Assembly (NCBI RefSeq): GCF_022376445.1
Contig: NW_025955365.1
Span: 1 to 34,849 of the forward strand
Direction of reading: 5' to 3'
Source of the DNA: Fomitopsis serialis
Lineage: Eukaryota; Basidiomycota; Agaricomycetes; Polyporales; Fomitopsidaceae
Length of the DNA: 34,849 nucleotides
Shown here: piece after piece, positions 1 to 9,890 of the stretch
How positions within the stretch are numbered: position 1 is the first letter of the stretch
Layout: every line of letters begins with the position of its first letter
Position numbers and translations under genes: made by a program
The notes under the pieces: generated by a model
The model's input: the letters and a program-made list of their open reading frames with translations, nothing else
The model's database searches: none
What the model was told of the DNA's origin: nothing

Positions 1-173
1 CTGGTTTTTCTTTTTCGATCTCCGCTGACGTGTGCACGTGCCTCTAGAACGGCTGGTTCCGAGACTAAGTGTGAGTACACATCGTCCCCGCTGCGACACG
101 GAAAGTCTTAGGTCACTGCAACTTATGACAGGCGCCCATCCAGATCCAGATCTATCGGGAACATCATTGAGCA
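1..173. other. 5' flank of the SDR gene
   Basis: This stretch precedes the first exon of the SDR gene and presumably holds its promoter and 5' UTR. I see no clear TATA box and no coding evidence. The window begins inside it, so upstream context is missing. Confidence 0.4.
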
Positions 174-1296
174 ATGGACTTGCAACTCAATGGCGTCCAT
201 GTCCTCGTAACAGGTCAGCATTCTCATCTCGTCGATTTCTTTTCTTACGACTATGACGAGACTGACAAACAGTGATAGGTGCTAGCGGCGGCATAGGCTT
301 AGTGACCGCCCGCCTCTTCCTCAGTCAGTCACAGTCCACGCAGCGGGCGAGACGCTCCTCATCTGTCCTTTCTGCCCCATAGAATGCGGAGCAAATGTGA
401 CCGCTCACTACAACAGCACGGCGGCGACCCTCGAACCTCTCCACCGCGAGTTCGGTCATACTCGCATTCAGACAGCCCAAGCGAACCTCAGCAGGGAGGA
501 CGACGTCCTGCGCATGTTCAACACGCTCAAAGACAGCCCGTTCGGCCCGGTACAGGTGCTGATCGCAAACCATGGATATTACCCGCCGGCGGACGTGCCC
601 ATCGCCGAGATGTCGCTCACGCAGTGGGAATCGACCTTCGCGTCCAACATGACGTCCACCTTCCTGGTCGTCAGGGAATACCTGAAACGACTGGCCCACG
701 CGACGGACGAGCAGAAGGAAAAGGCGTCCATCGTCATCATAGGTAGTACTGCAGGGAAATATGGCGAGATCGGCCATGCCGACTACTCCGCGACCAAAAG
801 CGGTGCGTGTTGCTCGTTGGTTCCCGCGGTGATTGAGAACTTGAACGCTGATAATGTCTTTCCAGCTATGATGTACGGCTTCACGATGTCGCTCAAGAAT
901 GAAATTGTTAAGATCGCCCCACGTGGGCGGGTCAATTGCATCGCTCCGGGTGAGTACATGATTGTCGCTTCGTATCGTTGACGTTGACTTCTAAATGACT
1001 GCAGGTTGGGTCAAAACGCCGATGGCCGAACATGCCCTCAAACAACCAGAGGTCATCTATCGTGCACTGGCGACGTAAGCCGTCTGCTTACCTATAGTCC
1101 ATACCTGCCACATGACTGAGAGGTTTCCAACAGCACGCCACTCAAGAAAGTTGCTACTCCGGAGGACGTAGCATCCCAAGTCGTCTTCGTAGCCTCGACC
1201 GCTGTGTCTGGGCACGTCTCTGGCCAAGTCATCATGGTAGAGGGCGGGATGGAGGGCAGGCTGCTGAACAAACCCGAGGATATCACGCAGTTCTGA
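174..1296 (+). CDS. Short-chain dehydrogenase/reductase (classical SDR), 6 exons, 273 aa
   Basis: NAD(P)-dependent oxidoreductase of the classical SDR superfamily, predicted cytosolic; the substrate cannot be told from sequence. Exons: 174-213, 279-323, 383-802, 866-949, 1005-1074, 1134-1296. All introns are GT..AG and phases close to 822 nt. Visible motifs are the Rossmann glycine motif TGASGGIG at residues 13-20, ANHG near 90-93 (the NNAG position), a catalytic-type Asn117 in FASNMTSTF, Ser150 in IGSTAG, and the YxxxK pair Tyr163/Lys167 in YSATK. The C-terminal half has the usual PG(W) and P-E-D-V-A segments and ends in a G-rich strand. The start was chosen because ATG at 174 places the glycine motif 13 residues in, as in the family, although an intron splits the motif. 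The length is typical of classical SDRs (about 250-280 aa). Activity is likely; specificity is unknown. Confidence 0.9.
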
Positions 1297-2247
1297 GCTG
1301 CAAGACGCACTGCCCTGATCAATGATGGGAGCAGAAGCTGAAAGCAGCCGCACTTCACGACTTGTATCGGAGCTCGAGAGTCGGATGGGTATGTACTACT
1401 TGTCACCGAACCAACCCACCCAGCCCTGTTCGTGCAATCAATTACAGCAGTCACGAGGCTACGATGCAATGAGGTATATGAAGGCAGCTTAGGCTTGTGG
1501 CGGCATGACATCCAGTCATGGTAAACCACTTGAAATAGGAGGTCCGCACAACCCGCCCGTTGGCAATCAGGCACTAGTATCCAACCGCTTCGTCCTCAAG
1601 CATGCGAAACCGTATTATATTCAGCATTGTCGATATCGCTGGCTGTCGCAGCCCATCGCATCTGTTGGAACTCCAGCGGGCGGGTGTCCGACAGCAATAT
1701 CCGGGTACTGACGTCCGAGGCAGGAACAGCCCGATTTTGACGGCGGAGTGACAGCAGTCAAATTCGTCGATCATGATCGACACTGAGCATTGAACGTGAA
1801 CGCTCCGTCCAGCACTGGCAGTGGCGCGAAAAATACATGCACAGAAAGTGGCTCGGCTGGACATCGCTCTCGATTTGCGGACATCATGCAGTCGCAGAGG
1901 TGTGCATAATGTGTACATGAACCAAGTGGTGAAATCCTGGTAGCGCCGATTGCGGCTGAATGGCAACTTCGAAGGAGAAGAAGTTGCGCCTGGACTCCGA
2001 GTCGTGAGGAAGAAAAGTCAATATGAAGCACGGCCGTGGTAGGTACTTCGGCACACACAATGGTCAATGGACTATGAGATGAATACGTGTGACTCAGCTC
2101 GTCCCATTTGAGGGCTTCGCGGCAGTATAAGTGTCAGCATTATGACTGATCAAACCACCGTGAGTCAGGAACTTGAAGTATCGGAAGCTCCAACGTTTTG
2201 ACAACTTGGGAACGTACATACTGTTCTTCGGTTGCAAACCTTTGAGC
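1297..2247. other. Intergenic region, no gene seen
   Basis: This holds the 3' UTR and terminator of the SDR gene and about 900 bp of noncoding DNA up to the MITE. Open frames here are short, differ in composition from neighbouring exons and have no recognisable motif. No convincing tRNA or inverted repeat was found by eye. Confidence 0.5.
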
Positions 2248-2945
2248 TATGGAGCGGTTCACTTAGACGCCGCTACTTTGTGACACTGTTAAGCGCCTTA
2301 CGTAAGCTGGCCAACTTGGTTCCGATTTTTTTGAGTCACATACAACGACACAGGATTCAAAACTTAGCATTCTCCATAATGTTTCAGGGAGTTAACCAGC
2401 TTTGAGACGGGAAGTATACTGCTAAAAATGCCAGTGCCCCGCACTGGTCAATTATTGGGCAGCTACCGAGATAAGCCCCGATTCGGTAGTGTTACATCGG
2501 GTCGGGATCTCGACCGGCCACCCCAGTCGGCCACCCAATGTGTTGCACAACAAAGGCTGGGTCTTTCTAGACCAAAGACGTGGTGCTGTATCAATGAGAG
2601 CTATTACAGGTGTTATCAATGGTATACTTACTCACCATCAGCAATGAACGAGAATCTTGCTTCCCAGCTTCGACCGAGTCCCTAACCCAGTCGAGCCACC
2701 GGCCCGATATAGTAACTGGTAACAGTAGTCTGGCGTCTAATTACTGGTTATGGGGTTAGTCACGTGATGTGGCCAAATCGTTCAGACCATTTTTGGAAAT
2801 AATGAATGTACGGAAAATTCCTCTTGGGGCTTTGTTGCCCCTACGTATAGCTATCTTTTCGCTAAAGGGATTAGCATTCAGCCCAAAACTCTGCGTGTAA
2901 ATGTCGTTGTCACAAAGTAGCGGCGTCTAAGTGAACCGCTCCATA
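2248..2945. mobile_element. MITE-like element with 35-bp TIRs and TA target duplication
   Basis: Two perfect 35-bp inverted repeats, at 2250-2284 (starting TGGAGCGGTTCACTTAGACG) and 2909-2943, bound a 694-bp segment. A TA dinucleotide lies immediately outside each end (2248-2249 and 2944-2945), the duplication expected for Tc1/mariner-type insertion. The interior has no open frame resembling a transposase, so the element is non-autonomous. It ends about 75 bp before the target duplication of the large transposon. The perfect terminal repeats suggest fairly recent activity. The superfamily is inferred from the TA only. Confidence 0.85.
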
Positions 2946-3020
2946 TAAAGTCTCAGACACGAAGCCGAGCAAGGCGAACCAATCTAAGCGCTACGATGGT
3001 CCGATATCGACTGCAAGGCA

Positions 3021-3028
3021 CGCGGAGC
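3021..3028 (+). repeat. Left 8-bp target site duplication of the DDE transposon
   Basis: CGCGGAGC directly abuts the outer end of the left 90-bp terminal repeat. The same 8 bases in the same orientation abut the right terminal repeat at 8948-8955, as expected for a target-site duplication. Confidence 0.8.
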
Positions 3029-3091
3029 CACCTAGACATCACTGATAAGAAGCCTTGGTAGGCTGCCAAGCGCCCCCGGCGTGGCAGCCTA
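3029..3091 (+). repeat. Left terminal inverted repeat, outer part
   Basis: The outer 63 bases of the left TIR begin CACCTAGACATCAC and match the reverse complement of 8885-8947 with one mismatch. They include the hairpin arm GTAGGCTGCCA at 3058-3068. The repeat is broken at TA 3090-3091 and resumes at 5590. Confidence 0.88.
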
Positions 3092-3552
3092 GCAAGGCTG
3101 CAAACCCTTCTAAACGCCATCTGCCAGTTTCTGGGCAGTTTCCCCTCGCCCTTTTCCTCTATAAGGTAACAATCCCTTCTGCCCCTTCGCGCACGCCCAA
3201 GTTCCTCCGGCGGCCCACGTGCTGCGTGGCTGAGGGCGCTCCCCGATCAAGGATCTCGTATCCCGATCCCCCGCGTCGCGCCCGATGTTCGGTAAGCCGC
3301 TGCCGCCCCCGCTGAGCTCGCCGCCACCGCGTACGCGCCCACAGCGTTGCGCTCGCCGTCGCCGTCGACGACAACGACGGGCTCCGCGAGGGTGTCGAGT
3401 CCACACCGACTCGGATGCTGCCGAGTGGTGCGTTCCCGAGCCTCGCGGGCACTCCCACGGCTGTTGATGGGGAGATTCCCACGCATGCTCGCCGCCGCGC
3501 CTGGCGCTGTGCTCGCTGTCGATGACGACGAGCTCGAGTATCTCGCTCCCCT
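3092..3552 (+). repeat. Left long inverted arm of the nested element
   Basis: This arm is nearly identical to the reverse complement of 5127-5587. It is GC-rich with many CGTCG-type trinucleotides. A weaker, diverged extension runs on to about 3655. Confidence 0.9.
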
Positions 3553-3655
3553 CTTTGTTTCTTGCCACAATTTCTTGAGCCATGTATCTAGTAGTGATAT
3601 TCAAAGTGTATATAGGCTTATAAAGTGTATACAATGTGTTGTTACCTCGGAATAG

Positions 3656-5023
3656 TATGACTATCTCCCCAGTAATGCCTACCTAGTACCCATCAATAGA
3701 GCGGTCAGAAGTGAGCATAATATGCTCTCATAAACTCTAGATAACTGGTATGATTATCCACAAGCAATACATAGTGTTTGATGAAGGATTACTGGCCCCA
3801 AAATGCGAAACTTCGCCATAAGGGGGCATGCATAACATTACAACCTCTCCACTGTAGCTCATGAAAGCTCTACCAGTATGTTGCAAGCACATTCATGTAC
3901 TGTTTTATGTATACTCACAGTATCAGGACTAGTATATGTGCCTCAATGTTATGAGGATGTTCACATGTACAAAAAGCATATCCATTCATTTGGAGCCTCT
4001 ACATGCATCCAGACATTATGACAACTTCTCAGAATCTACATTGGCATCATATCTGTATGGAATTACACTTACAATAAGTTTCTGAGATGAGATGACAAGG
4101 GCATTCATTCAATTAGCTATAGGTGGCTACAGGAAGGAGAAGAACTTATCACGTCATACCCTGTGGTTGGATTGTCTCCAAACTTGGTATACAGTATGTA
4201 TTGTATATCTCAATGCTATATGTGAGGTCTCTTTGGGATTGGACAAGCAGGAAGTCGTGTAGAGCGAGACGAACATCATCTCGGGCAGTTCGGGGACATG
4301 CCCGAAGCGGTGCCCGAGTGAACATCGCTCGAGTGCATTGCACACTTAACGAGTGTACGGGCGCTTTCACGCCACTACGACCACTTCTGCATACAGACCC
4401 ACCGGCTGTCACCTCATTGACTCAAAACAACTTCGGACAAGTACTAACATTGTTTTACCATTAGTGGGTACTATTTCCGTTTTATCCGACGCCAATCAAG
4501 GACGAGGTGCATGATTCCGACTCACTCTTTTTCTCAGCCACTGGGTCAGCCACCAGTGCGAACATCATCGCATCGCATGGTGTGCATACAATCCTGTTAT
4601 GTTTTTATACCCTAGCATTGTTTGTTAGCACTAATAGATGCCAAAACATTCAAGATCTGTGTATATACATGCATTAGATGCTGTGCAACAGAGCCAGCCA
4701 TATGTGTGGCATTCCACCTACATTTGACCTCTATCAACCCCAGTTGCTACAGAGACCGTACAACAAGTAGTGAGTAAGCATGCATGCATTCAATGAGTAT
4801 ATTAGTACTGTTTCTTTGAGTACCAGTACATTGGTTGAGATGTTATACATGGCCACTTATGGCGGAGTTTTCACTTACAGGGCAGGATGGCTTGCCTATA
4901 GTATTGAGAGACTAGTTATGTATCATAACAGTAGTAACAATGAGTATAAAAGAGCACATTCTTCTCGCTTTTGACCGCTCTATCCATGCATAATGCACAG
5001 GCATAACTGGATGTAAATTCATA
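3656..5023. other. Central spacer of the nested element, no gene seen
   Basis: About 1.37 kb between the inverted arms, visibly AT-richer than the arms and the flanking genes, with many TATGCATG-like words. The longest open frames are about 60-115 codons, lack motifs and have no splice-linked continuation. I see no transposase, tRNA or array here. Confidence 0.55.
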
Positions 5024-5126
5024 CAATTCCGAGGTAACTACTGATTCTATATACAATAGAGGCCTATATACAGTGTTCAAATTGATACTATATGTATGTA
5101 GCACAAAATCGCGACGAGGAACGGAC

Positions 5127-5587
5127 AGGGGAGCGAGATACTCGAGCTCGTCGTCGTCGACAGCGAGCACAGCGCCAGGCGCGGCGGCGAACATGCGTGG
5201 GAATCTCCCCATCAACAGCCGTGGGAGTGCCCGCGAGGCTCGGGAACGCACCACTCGGCAGCATCCGAGTCGGTGTGGACTCGACACCCTCGCGGAGCCC
5301 GTCGTTGTCGTCGACGGCGACGGCGAGCGCAACGCTGTGGGCGCGTACGCGGTGGCGGCGAGCTCAGCGGGGGCGGCAGCGGCTTACCGAACATCGGGCG
5401 CGACGCGGGGGATCGGGATACGAGATCCTTGATCGGGGAGCGCCCTCAGCCACGCAGCACGTGGGCCGCCGGAGGAACTTGGGCGTGCGCGAAGGGGCAG
5501 AAGGGATTGTTACCTTATAGAGGAAAAGGGCGAGGGGAAACTGCCCAGAAACTGGCAGATGGCGTTTAGAAGGGTTTGCAGCCTTGC
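5127..5587 (-). repeat. Right long inverted arm of the nested element
   Basis: Reverse-complement partner of 3092-3552. Transcription through both arms would give a stem of about 460 bp, with a loop that includes the diverged inner extensions. Confidence 0.9.
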
Positions 5588-5589
5588 TA

Positions 5590-5616
5590 CAGTCCCGGAC
5601 AAGCAAAGACGACAAT
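5590..5616 (+). repeat. Left terminal inverted repeat, inner part
   Basis: These 27 bases, beginning CAGTCCCGGACAAGC, continue the left TIR after the nested insertion. They match the reverse complement of 8858-8884 with one A/G difference, after which the two ends diverge. Confidence 0.85.
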
Positions 5617-5918
5617 CTTCCCGCGCCACTTTTCCAGCCCGAGCAAACATGCGGAATCGATCGCAAAGTGTATAGAGGACATGCCATAGTATATAGAAAG
5701 AGTATTGTACGAGCCGATCCCACAAAAATGTATTTTTTGTGTTTTGACCCCCAAAAATTTGGCGCGACCGAAAAAAAACCGCAGAATTCCCGAGAAAATG
5801 CGCAAAGTAATCCTCTCCACGAAAGGAATCCGACGCCGCTATTTGCAAAAAGGTTGCCGCGCAGGTTGCCGCCACAGACGACGATGAACACAGCCGTGCC
5901 ACCACTCTGTTTCGCAGC

Positions 5919-8636
5919 ATGGCACGCACAGGCCGACCCCCGAAGCGCAAGAAGAATATCAGTGGACTCAGGAATCAATCACAGAAGAGCATCAACACAC
6001 CGAATGATGCTCTGGCTGGCTGGCAGAGAAGTGAAAGCCCTCGCTCGAACTCGGACTCCGAGTCAGAGGCACTGGATGATGCCTGCTGGCAGCCGCCGAC
6101 AGATCACGACAGCTTGAAGCTGCTTCCCTCAAGACTGGACCTCGATGCCTCATCAGACAGTGATGCCGAGGAGGAGTCAGACTGGGAGGAGGTTGCAGAC
6201 GAAGAATTCCTTGAAGAAATGTTGAGACTTGGAGAGAAGGAAGGGGATGATGCTCGGGATGAAGACTGGGTTCCGGAAAGGCAGCGTCGTCGTCGGAAGG
6301 TGGCGAAATGCGGCACAGACCTGCCAGTCAGGCCAAAAGGTGTGCTCTGCAATGATCTGTAAATTCCATACTGTCATTGGTACTCATCGAGATGGATAGA
6401 ATACAAGAAGGGCCCGGATGTCGGGAGCAAGTCAAAGCGCAGCCAACAACGCTACCGACGCCTGCTTTCCGACCAGACATCGCTCCTTGCGCATGGCTTT
6501 GAGGCGCGTCCGCGACCACGAGGCATCTGGACAGTATCTGACTCGGACACTTCGAGTCCAGTGGCCGTGCAAGGGTCACGTTCGCACCCAATCGATATCG
6601 ACGCAAGCCGAAACAGAGACTCACCTGGGCGGGGTCCGGGGTCATCCAATGCAGTGCTCGGCGAGCTTCCACAACCTGATGCTCTCGAATTGCCGCCCCG
6701 GGCTGACTCGCCATCAGATGAGCTCGTGTTGAGGTCAGGGCCCGGGTCAGGATTGACCTCAGGCTCAGAGGACACCGGATCCGAGTCTGTGAGTCCTGAT
6801 CAGGGCAAGGATGACTCGGAGGACTCGGAGCGCAGTCTGGCAGAGGATGACTGGGAGGACGAGTTGATGGATGAGATGACTGGGGGTGTCGAAAGTCGAT
6901 CTTGGACAGACCTGCGAGAACATGTCAAGAAAGAATTGAAGCGGCATCATCGTCGATACACTGTCTCGCAAATCCATCAACTCACCATCCTCCGGAACTT
7001 CGCGACCCTCCTGCTGAAGGGGCTCGACCGCATCCCAGCAAGTATCGAGATCGCCCGACAGTGGCATGAGGGGGATGGAACACACTTCGCACGTCGTGTG
7101 CGTGCTCTCGCACGCCATTACGAGGCCTTCGAGATGCTTCCATTGGAGAAGAGGGGTGGAAAGAAGAATGCGAAGTGTCACCTGAACGATGAGTCAGTTC
7201 AGAAGGCTTCGCGCGACTGGCTCACTGCGCTGCCTTCCGGTGGAGTGACCCCTCTGAAGTTCCAACGCGCCCTCAATGAAACAATCCTTCCCACACTTGG
7301 GATTGCCTTGAAGAAGCCGCTTTGTGAGCGGACGGCGAGGCGATGGCTGATCAAGCTTGGATGGCGGCACACATTGCTCAAGAAGGGTGTCTATATGGAT
7401 GGCCACGAGCGACCGGACGTTGTTCAGTATCGGCAAGATGTCTTTCTGCCAACACTCACCAGCCTCGAGGCCCGGATGACGCACTATGAAGGGCCAGAGC
7501 TCGCACTTGTCAAACCACAGTTAGCTGAAGGCGAGGCCGAGATCATTGCACAGTATCACGACGAGACCTGTCTGAGTGTCAATGAATATAAACGGTCGGC
7601 CTGGTAAGTTACAATACATAATGAGGATTAAGGATATAGGCTGATGTGATATCTATCATAGGTTGCGACGTGATGAGACGATCTTGCAAAAGAAAGGCCG
7701 CGGACGTCTTGTTCACGTCTCAGACTTTATCAATGCAGCATCAGGTCATCTCGTCCTCACTGATGAGGATGGAAGTATCATCGAAGATGCCCGTAAAATA
7801 ATCTACCCGGGCTCGAATGGTGATCCATGGTGGGACACAGCGCAGCTCATAGAGCAGGTCAAACGAGCGATCAAGATATTCAAGAAAGCACACCCTAACT
7901 GCATCGCACTATTCATCTTCGATCAATCTTCGGCTCACGCATCTCTGCCCCCAGATGCTTTACGTGCCTTCGAAATGAACAAGAGTAATGGAGGCAAACA
8001 GCGGAAACAGAGGGATACTGTTATTCCCGACACAAACCCAGCTATTGAGATGCGTGGCAAGCCACAGAAGATGACCCTACCGAATGGCACACCAAAAGGC
8101 TTGCAGCAGGTTCTGGAAGAGCGCGGCTTCAATGTGAAGGGTTTGCGTGCGAAATGCTCACCTGTATGCCCTTTCGAAAGCCATGGTTGTTGCATGGCTC
8201 GGCTTCTCAGTCAACAAGACGACTTTGTCAATCAGATTTCAATGCTCGAGACGGTGATCACGGATGCTGGGCATAAGTGCCTATTTCTCCCGAAATTTCA
8301 TTGTGAGCTTAACCCGATTGAAATGGTTCGTTGCTCCATTGTTTCTGTATAGATGCTTTGCTCACTCGCAGACAGTATTGGGGCTGGTGCAAGTACCGTT
8401 ACCGGCAAGTGGTGAAAAAGGATTTCAACCATGCGAAGACCGTCGCGCTCGAGGTCTTGAACGCATGCCCAACAGATGTTCTCCGTCGCTTCATCAACAA
8501 GTCGTGGAGATTCATTGATGCGTACCGACAGGGCCTTACAGGGAAAGCGGCGGCGTGGGCTGTTCGGAAGCAGAGATCGCATCGCAAAGTCTCGCGAACT
8601 GCGATGCTGCACATCGAGGCTGTGTTGAACAAGTAG
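5919..8636 (+). CDS. DDE-superfamily transposase (DDE_3-like), 4 exons, 849 aa
   Basis: Endonuclease expected to cut and join the 90-bp ends of its own element in the nucleus. Exons: 5919-6339, 6400-7603, 7662-8325, 8376-8636; all GT..AG, total 2550 nt. The N-terminus has an AT-hook/NLS-like GRPPKRKK, followed by a long acidic Ser/Asp/Glu region to about residue 270. A basic helical region then leads to the catalytic core. Likely acidic triad: Asp528 in YHDETCLS, Asp629 in FIFDQSSAH, Glu762 in HCELNPIE. A Cys-rich patch (CSPVCPFESHGCC) lies before the last acidic residue. The NPIE motif followed by WGW resembles DDE_3 (IS630/Tc1-type) domains, but the second-to-third acidic spacing (133 residues) is far longer than the D34-35E/D of Tc1/mariner. 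From memory, similar proteins are widespread as hypothetical proteins in Agaricomycetes. No stops or frameshifts are seen, so it may be functional. Confidence 0.88.
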
Positions 8637-8857
8637 CCACAGTATTGCTAACAATATAATACATGGGTTTTGTTCGCTGAGCGATCATTCGTACCGAAGC
8701 GCCCGCCTCAGCTTGCGATGAAAGGGTCGAAATTTTTGGCGCGACCAAAACATCGTGGGAAAATTCTCGGAGGTCGTTTTTTGGGGGTTTTCGGCCCCTC
8801 CGAGTTCGATCCTGCACTCAGAATCTTGCCAAAAAGTCGCGTTCAAGTGCTACGCGA

Positions 8858-8947
8858 ATTGTCGCCTTTGCTTGTCCGGGACTGTAGGCTGCCACGCCGG
8901 GGGCGCTTGGCAGCCTACCAAGGCGTCTTATCAGTGATGTCTAGGTG
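8858..8947 (-). repeat. Right terminal inverted repeat (90 bp) of the DDE transposon
   Basis: Intact partner of the split left repeat. It includes a perfect 11-bp hairpin (8884-8894 with 8908-8918). It ends CTAGGTG and is followed at once by the right target duplication. Confidence 0.9.
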
Positions 8948-8955
8948 CGCGGAGC
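8948..8955 (+). repeat. Right 8-bp target site duplication
   Basis: CGCGGAGC, a direct copy of 3021-3028, abuts the right end of the element. Confidence 0.8.
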
Positions 8956-9890
8956 GCCTATCCCGACTTTTCACCCATATCTGTCTGCACAACCATCTTC
9001 TCCCCCCGTCACGTCCCCGCCACACCCCTCACGTCCAAATCCGGCCGTCCACACGCGCCTCCTGTCATCCGCGCCACAACCCTGCCTAATCCGGTCCGTC
9101 TCCTGAAATGGCACCGATGGCGACCGCCCGCCACGTCTTCCTTCCTGCGCGTCCTGCGCCGCACCCCGTTCCTCCTCGCCACGTCGTCCGCACCCCGTCC
9201 ACCAGCAGGCCCGAGCAACCGCATCCCCGTTCTCGTCAGCCACCACACGTCGCGCACGTCTCCCGTCGCCCTCCCCACACCCACATATGCCACTCTCCCT
9301 GCCGCTCACGCCGTCTTCGACCGTCCACTCCCTCCCATACCTGGCGTCTCTTCGTTCGCCTTCCCGTCAGTCTCACGTCCTCGCGCCCCGCCCGCCAGCA
9401 GCACGATGCGCGACTGCACCCCCGTCTCACACACTCCGCCGTCTCGTCAGATTCGGACCACACACCGCTACCTCGCGCAGGTCTCCCGTCGCCCTCCGCG
9501 CGCCGTCCGCGAGCCACGGTGCGCCGCGGCGACGCGTACGCGTACACGTGACTACACGACCGTCCACGGGCGCCTTTTCGCGCCCGCCCTCCCGCCACGC
9601 GTGCCCATCCCGCAGTCCCGCGTTCAACACCCCCGTCTCGTCTGTGCACACGCATGCCCTCGCGCGAGAGGCCGCGCTTGGCCGTTTTGAATGATGGCGA
9701 CGCGCGTAGGGACTGGCAGCGCGCATAGGGACGTGTGGGCACTGGCGGCGCGCGTACGTGCGCGCCCTCTCGCATCGTCATAGCCTGCCACCGACGCCTT
9801 GTCGCCCACCTTGTCGCCCGCCACCCGCCACCCCACCCGCGACTCGCCACGCCACGCCACGCCACACCGCCGCTCTCTTCTCTCACTGCA
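8956..9890. repeat. C-rich, G-poor low-complexity tract with strand asymmetry
   Basis: For over 600 bases (about 8990-9640) the plus strand is dominated by C, with words such as CCGTC, CGTCC, CACGTC and CCCGCC, and G is scarce. The phrase TCTCCCGTCGCCCTCC occurs twice (about 9260 and 9480), suggesting a decayed tandem repeat near 220 bp. At 9700-9760 a short GCGCGCGTAGGGAC-type repeat appears, and at about 9846-9868 a (CGCCA)n microsatellite. Open frames in several phases are Pro/Arg/His/Ser-rich artefacts of composition. No gene is supported. Confidence 0.7.

Larger units (their letters stand above)
3092..5587. mobile_element. Nested non-autonomous element with long inverted arms, inserted at TA
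   Basis: This 2496-bp segment interrupts the left terminal repeat of the DDE transposon. TA is duplicated at 3090-3091 and 5588-5589, and removing the segment plus one TA restores the 90-bp repeat. Its ends are inverted copies, GCAAGGCTGCAAACCC and the complement. The arms 3092-3552 and 5127-5587 have the same length (461 bp); I noted one mismatch, at the CATGCTCGCC/CATGTTCGCC position. Inward, about 100 bp more is similar but diverged (to about 3655 and 5024). The central 1.37 kb is AT-richer and has no recognisable protein. Open frames in the arms are by-products of GC-rich low complexity. The TA duplication suggests mobilisation by a Tc1/mariner-type transposase elsewhere in the genome. 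Confidence 0.88.
3029..8947. mobile_element. DNA transposon with 90-bp TIRs and DDE transposase, interrupted by a nested element
   Basis: The left terminal repeat is 3029-3091 plus 5590-5616, split by the nested element. The right one is 8858-8947. Rejoined, they are 90 bp with two visible mismatches. Direct copies of CGCGGAGC flank both ends. Without the insertion the element is about 3.4 kb, most of it one transposase gene (5919-8636). Each terminal repeat contains a perfect hairpin, GTAGGCTGCCA pairing with TGGCAGCCTAC. A subterminal motif, TTTGGCGCGACC, occurs near both ends (5758-5769 and 8735-8746) in the same orientation. The coding region is uninterrupted, so the transposase could still act in trans. 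Whether this copy can move with a split left end is doubtful. The 8-bp duplication does not fit Tc1/mariner. Confidence 0.88.

Noticed and set aside
3110..3655. Several overlapping frames of 60-174 codons in the GC-rich arms
   Set aside because: The same peptides appear in the opposite arm on the other strand because the arms are inverted copies. They are low-complexity Arg/Pro/Ser with no domain.
3029..8947. Tc1/mariner assignment for the large transposon
   Set aside because: No TA flanks the ends; an 8-bp direct duplication does, and the acidic triad spacing does not fit. Superfamily left open.
8960..9890. Pro/Arg/His-rich frames up to 216 codons on both strands
   Set aside because: They follow from the C-rich composition and are open in several phases at once, with no start context, splice links or motifs.
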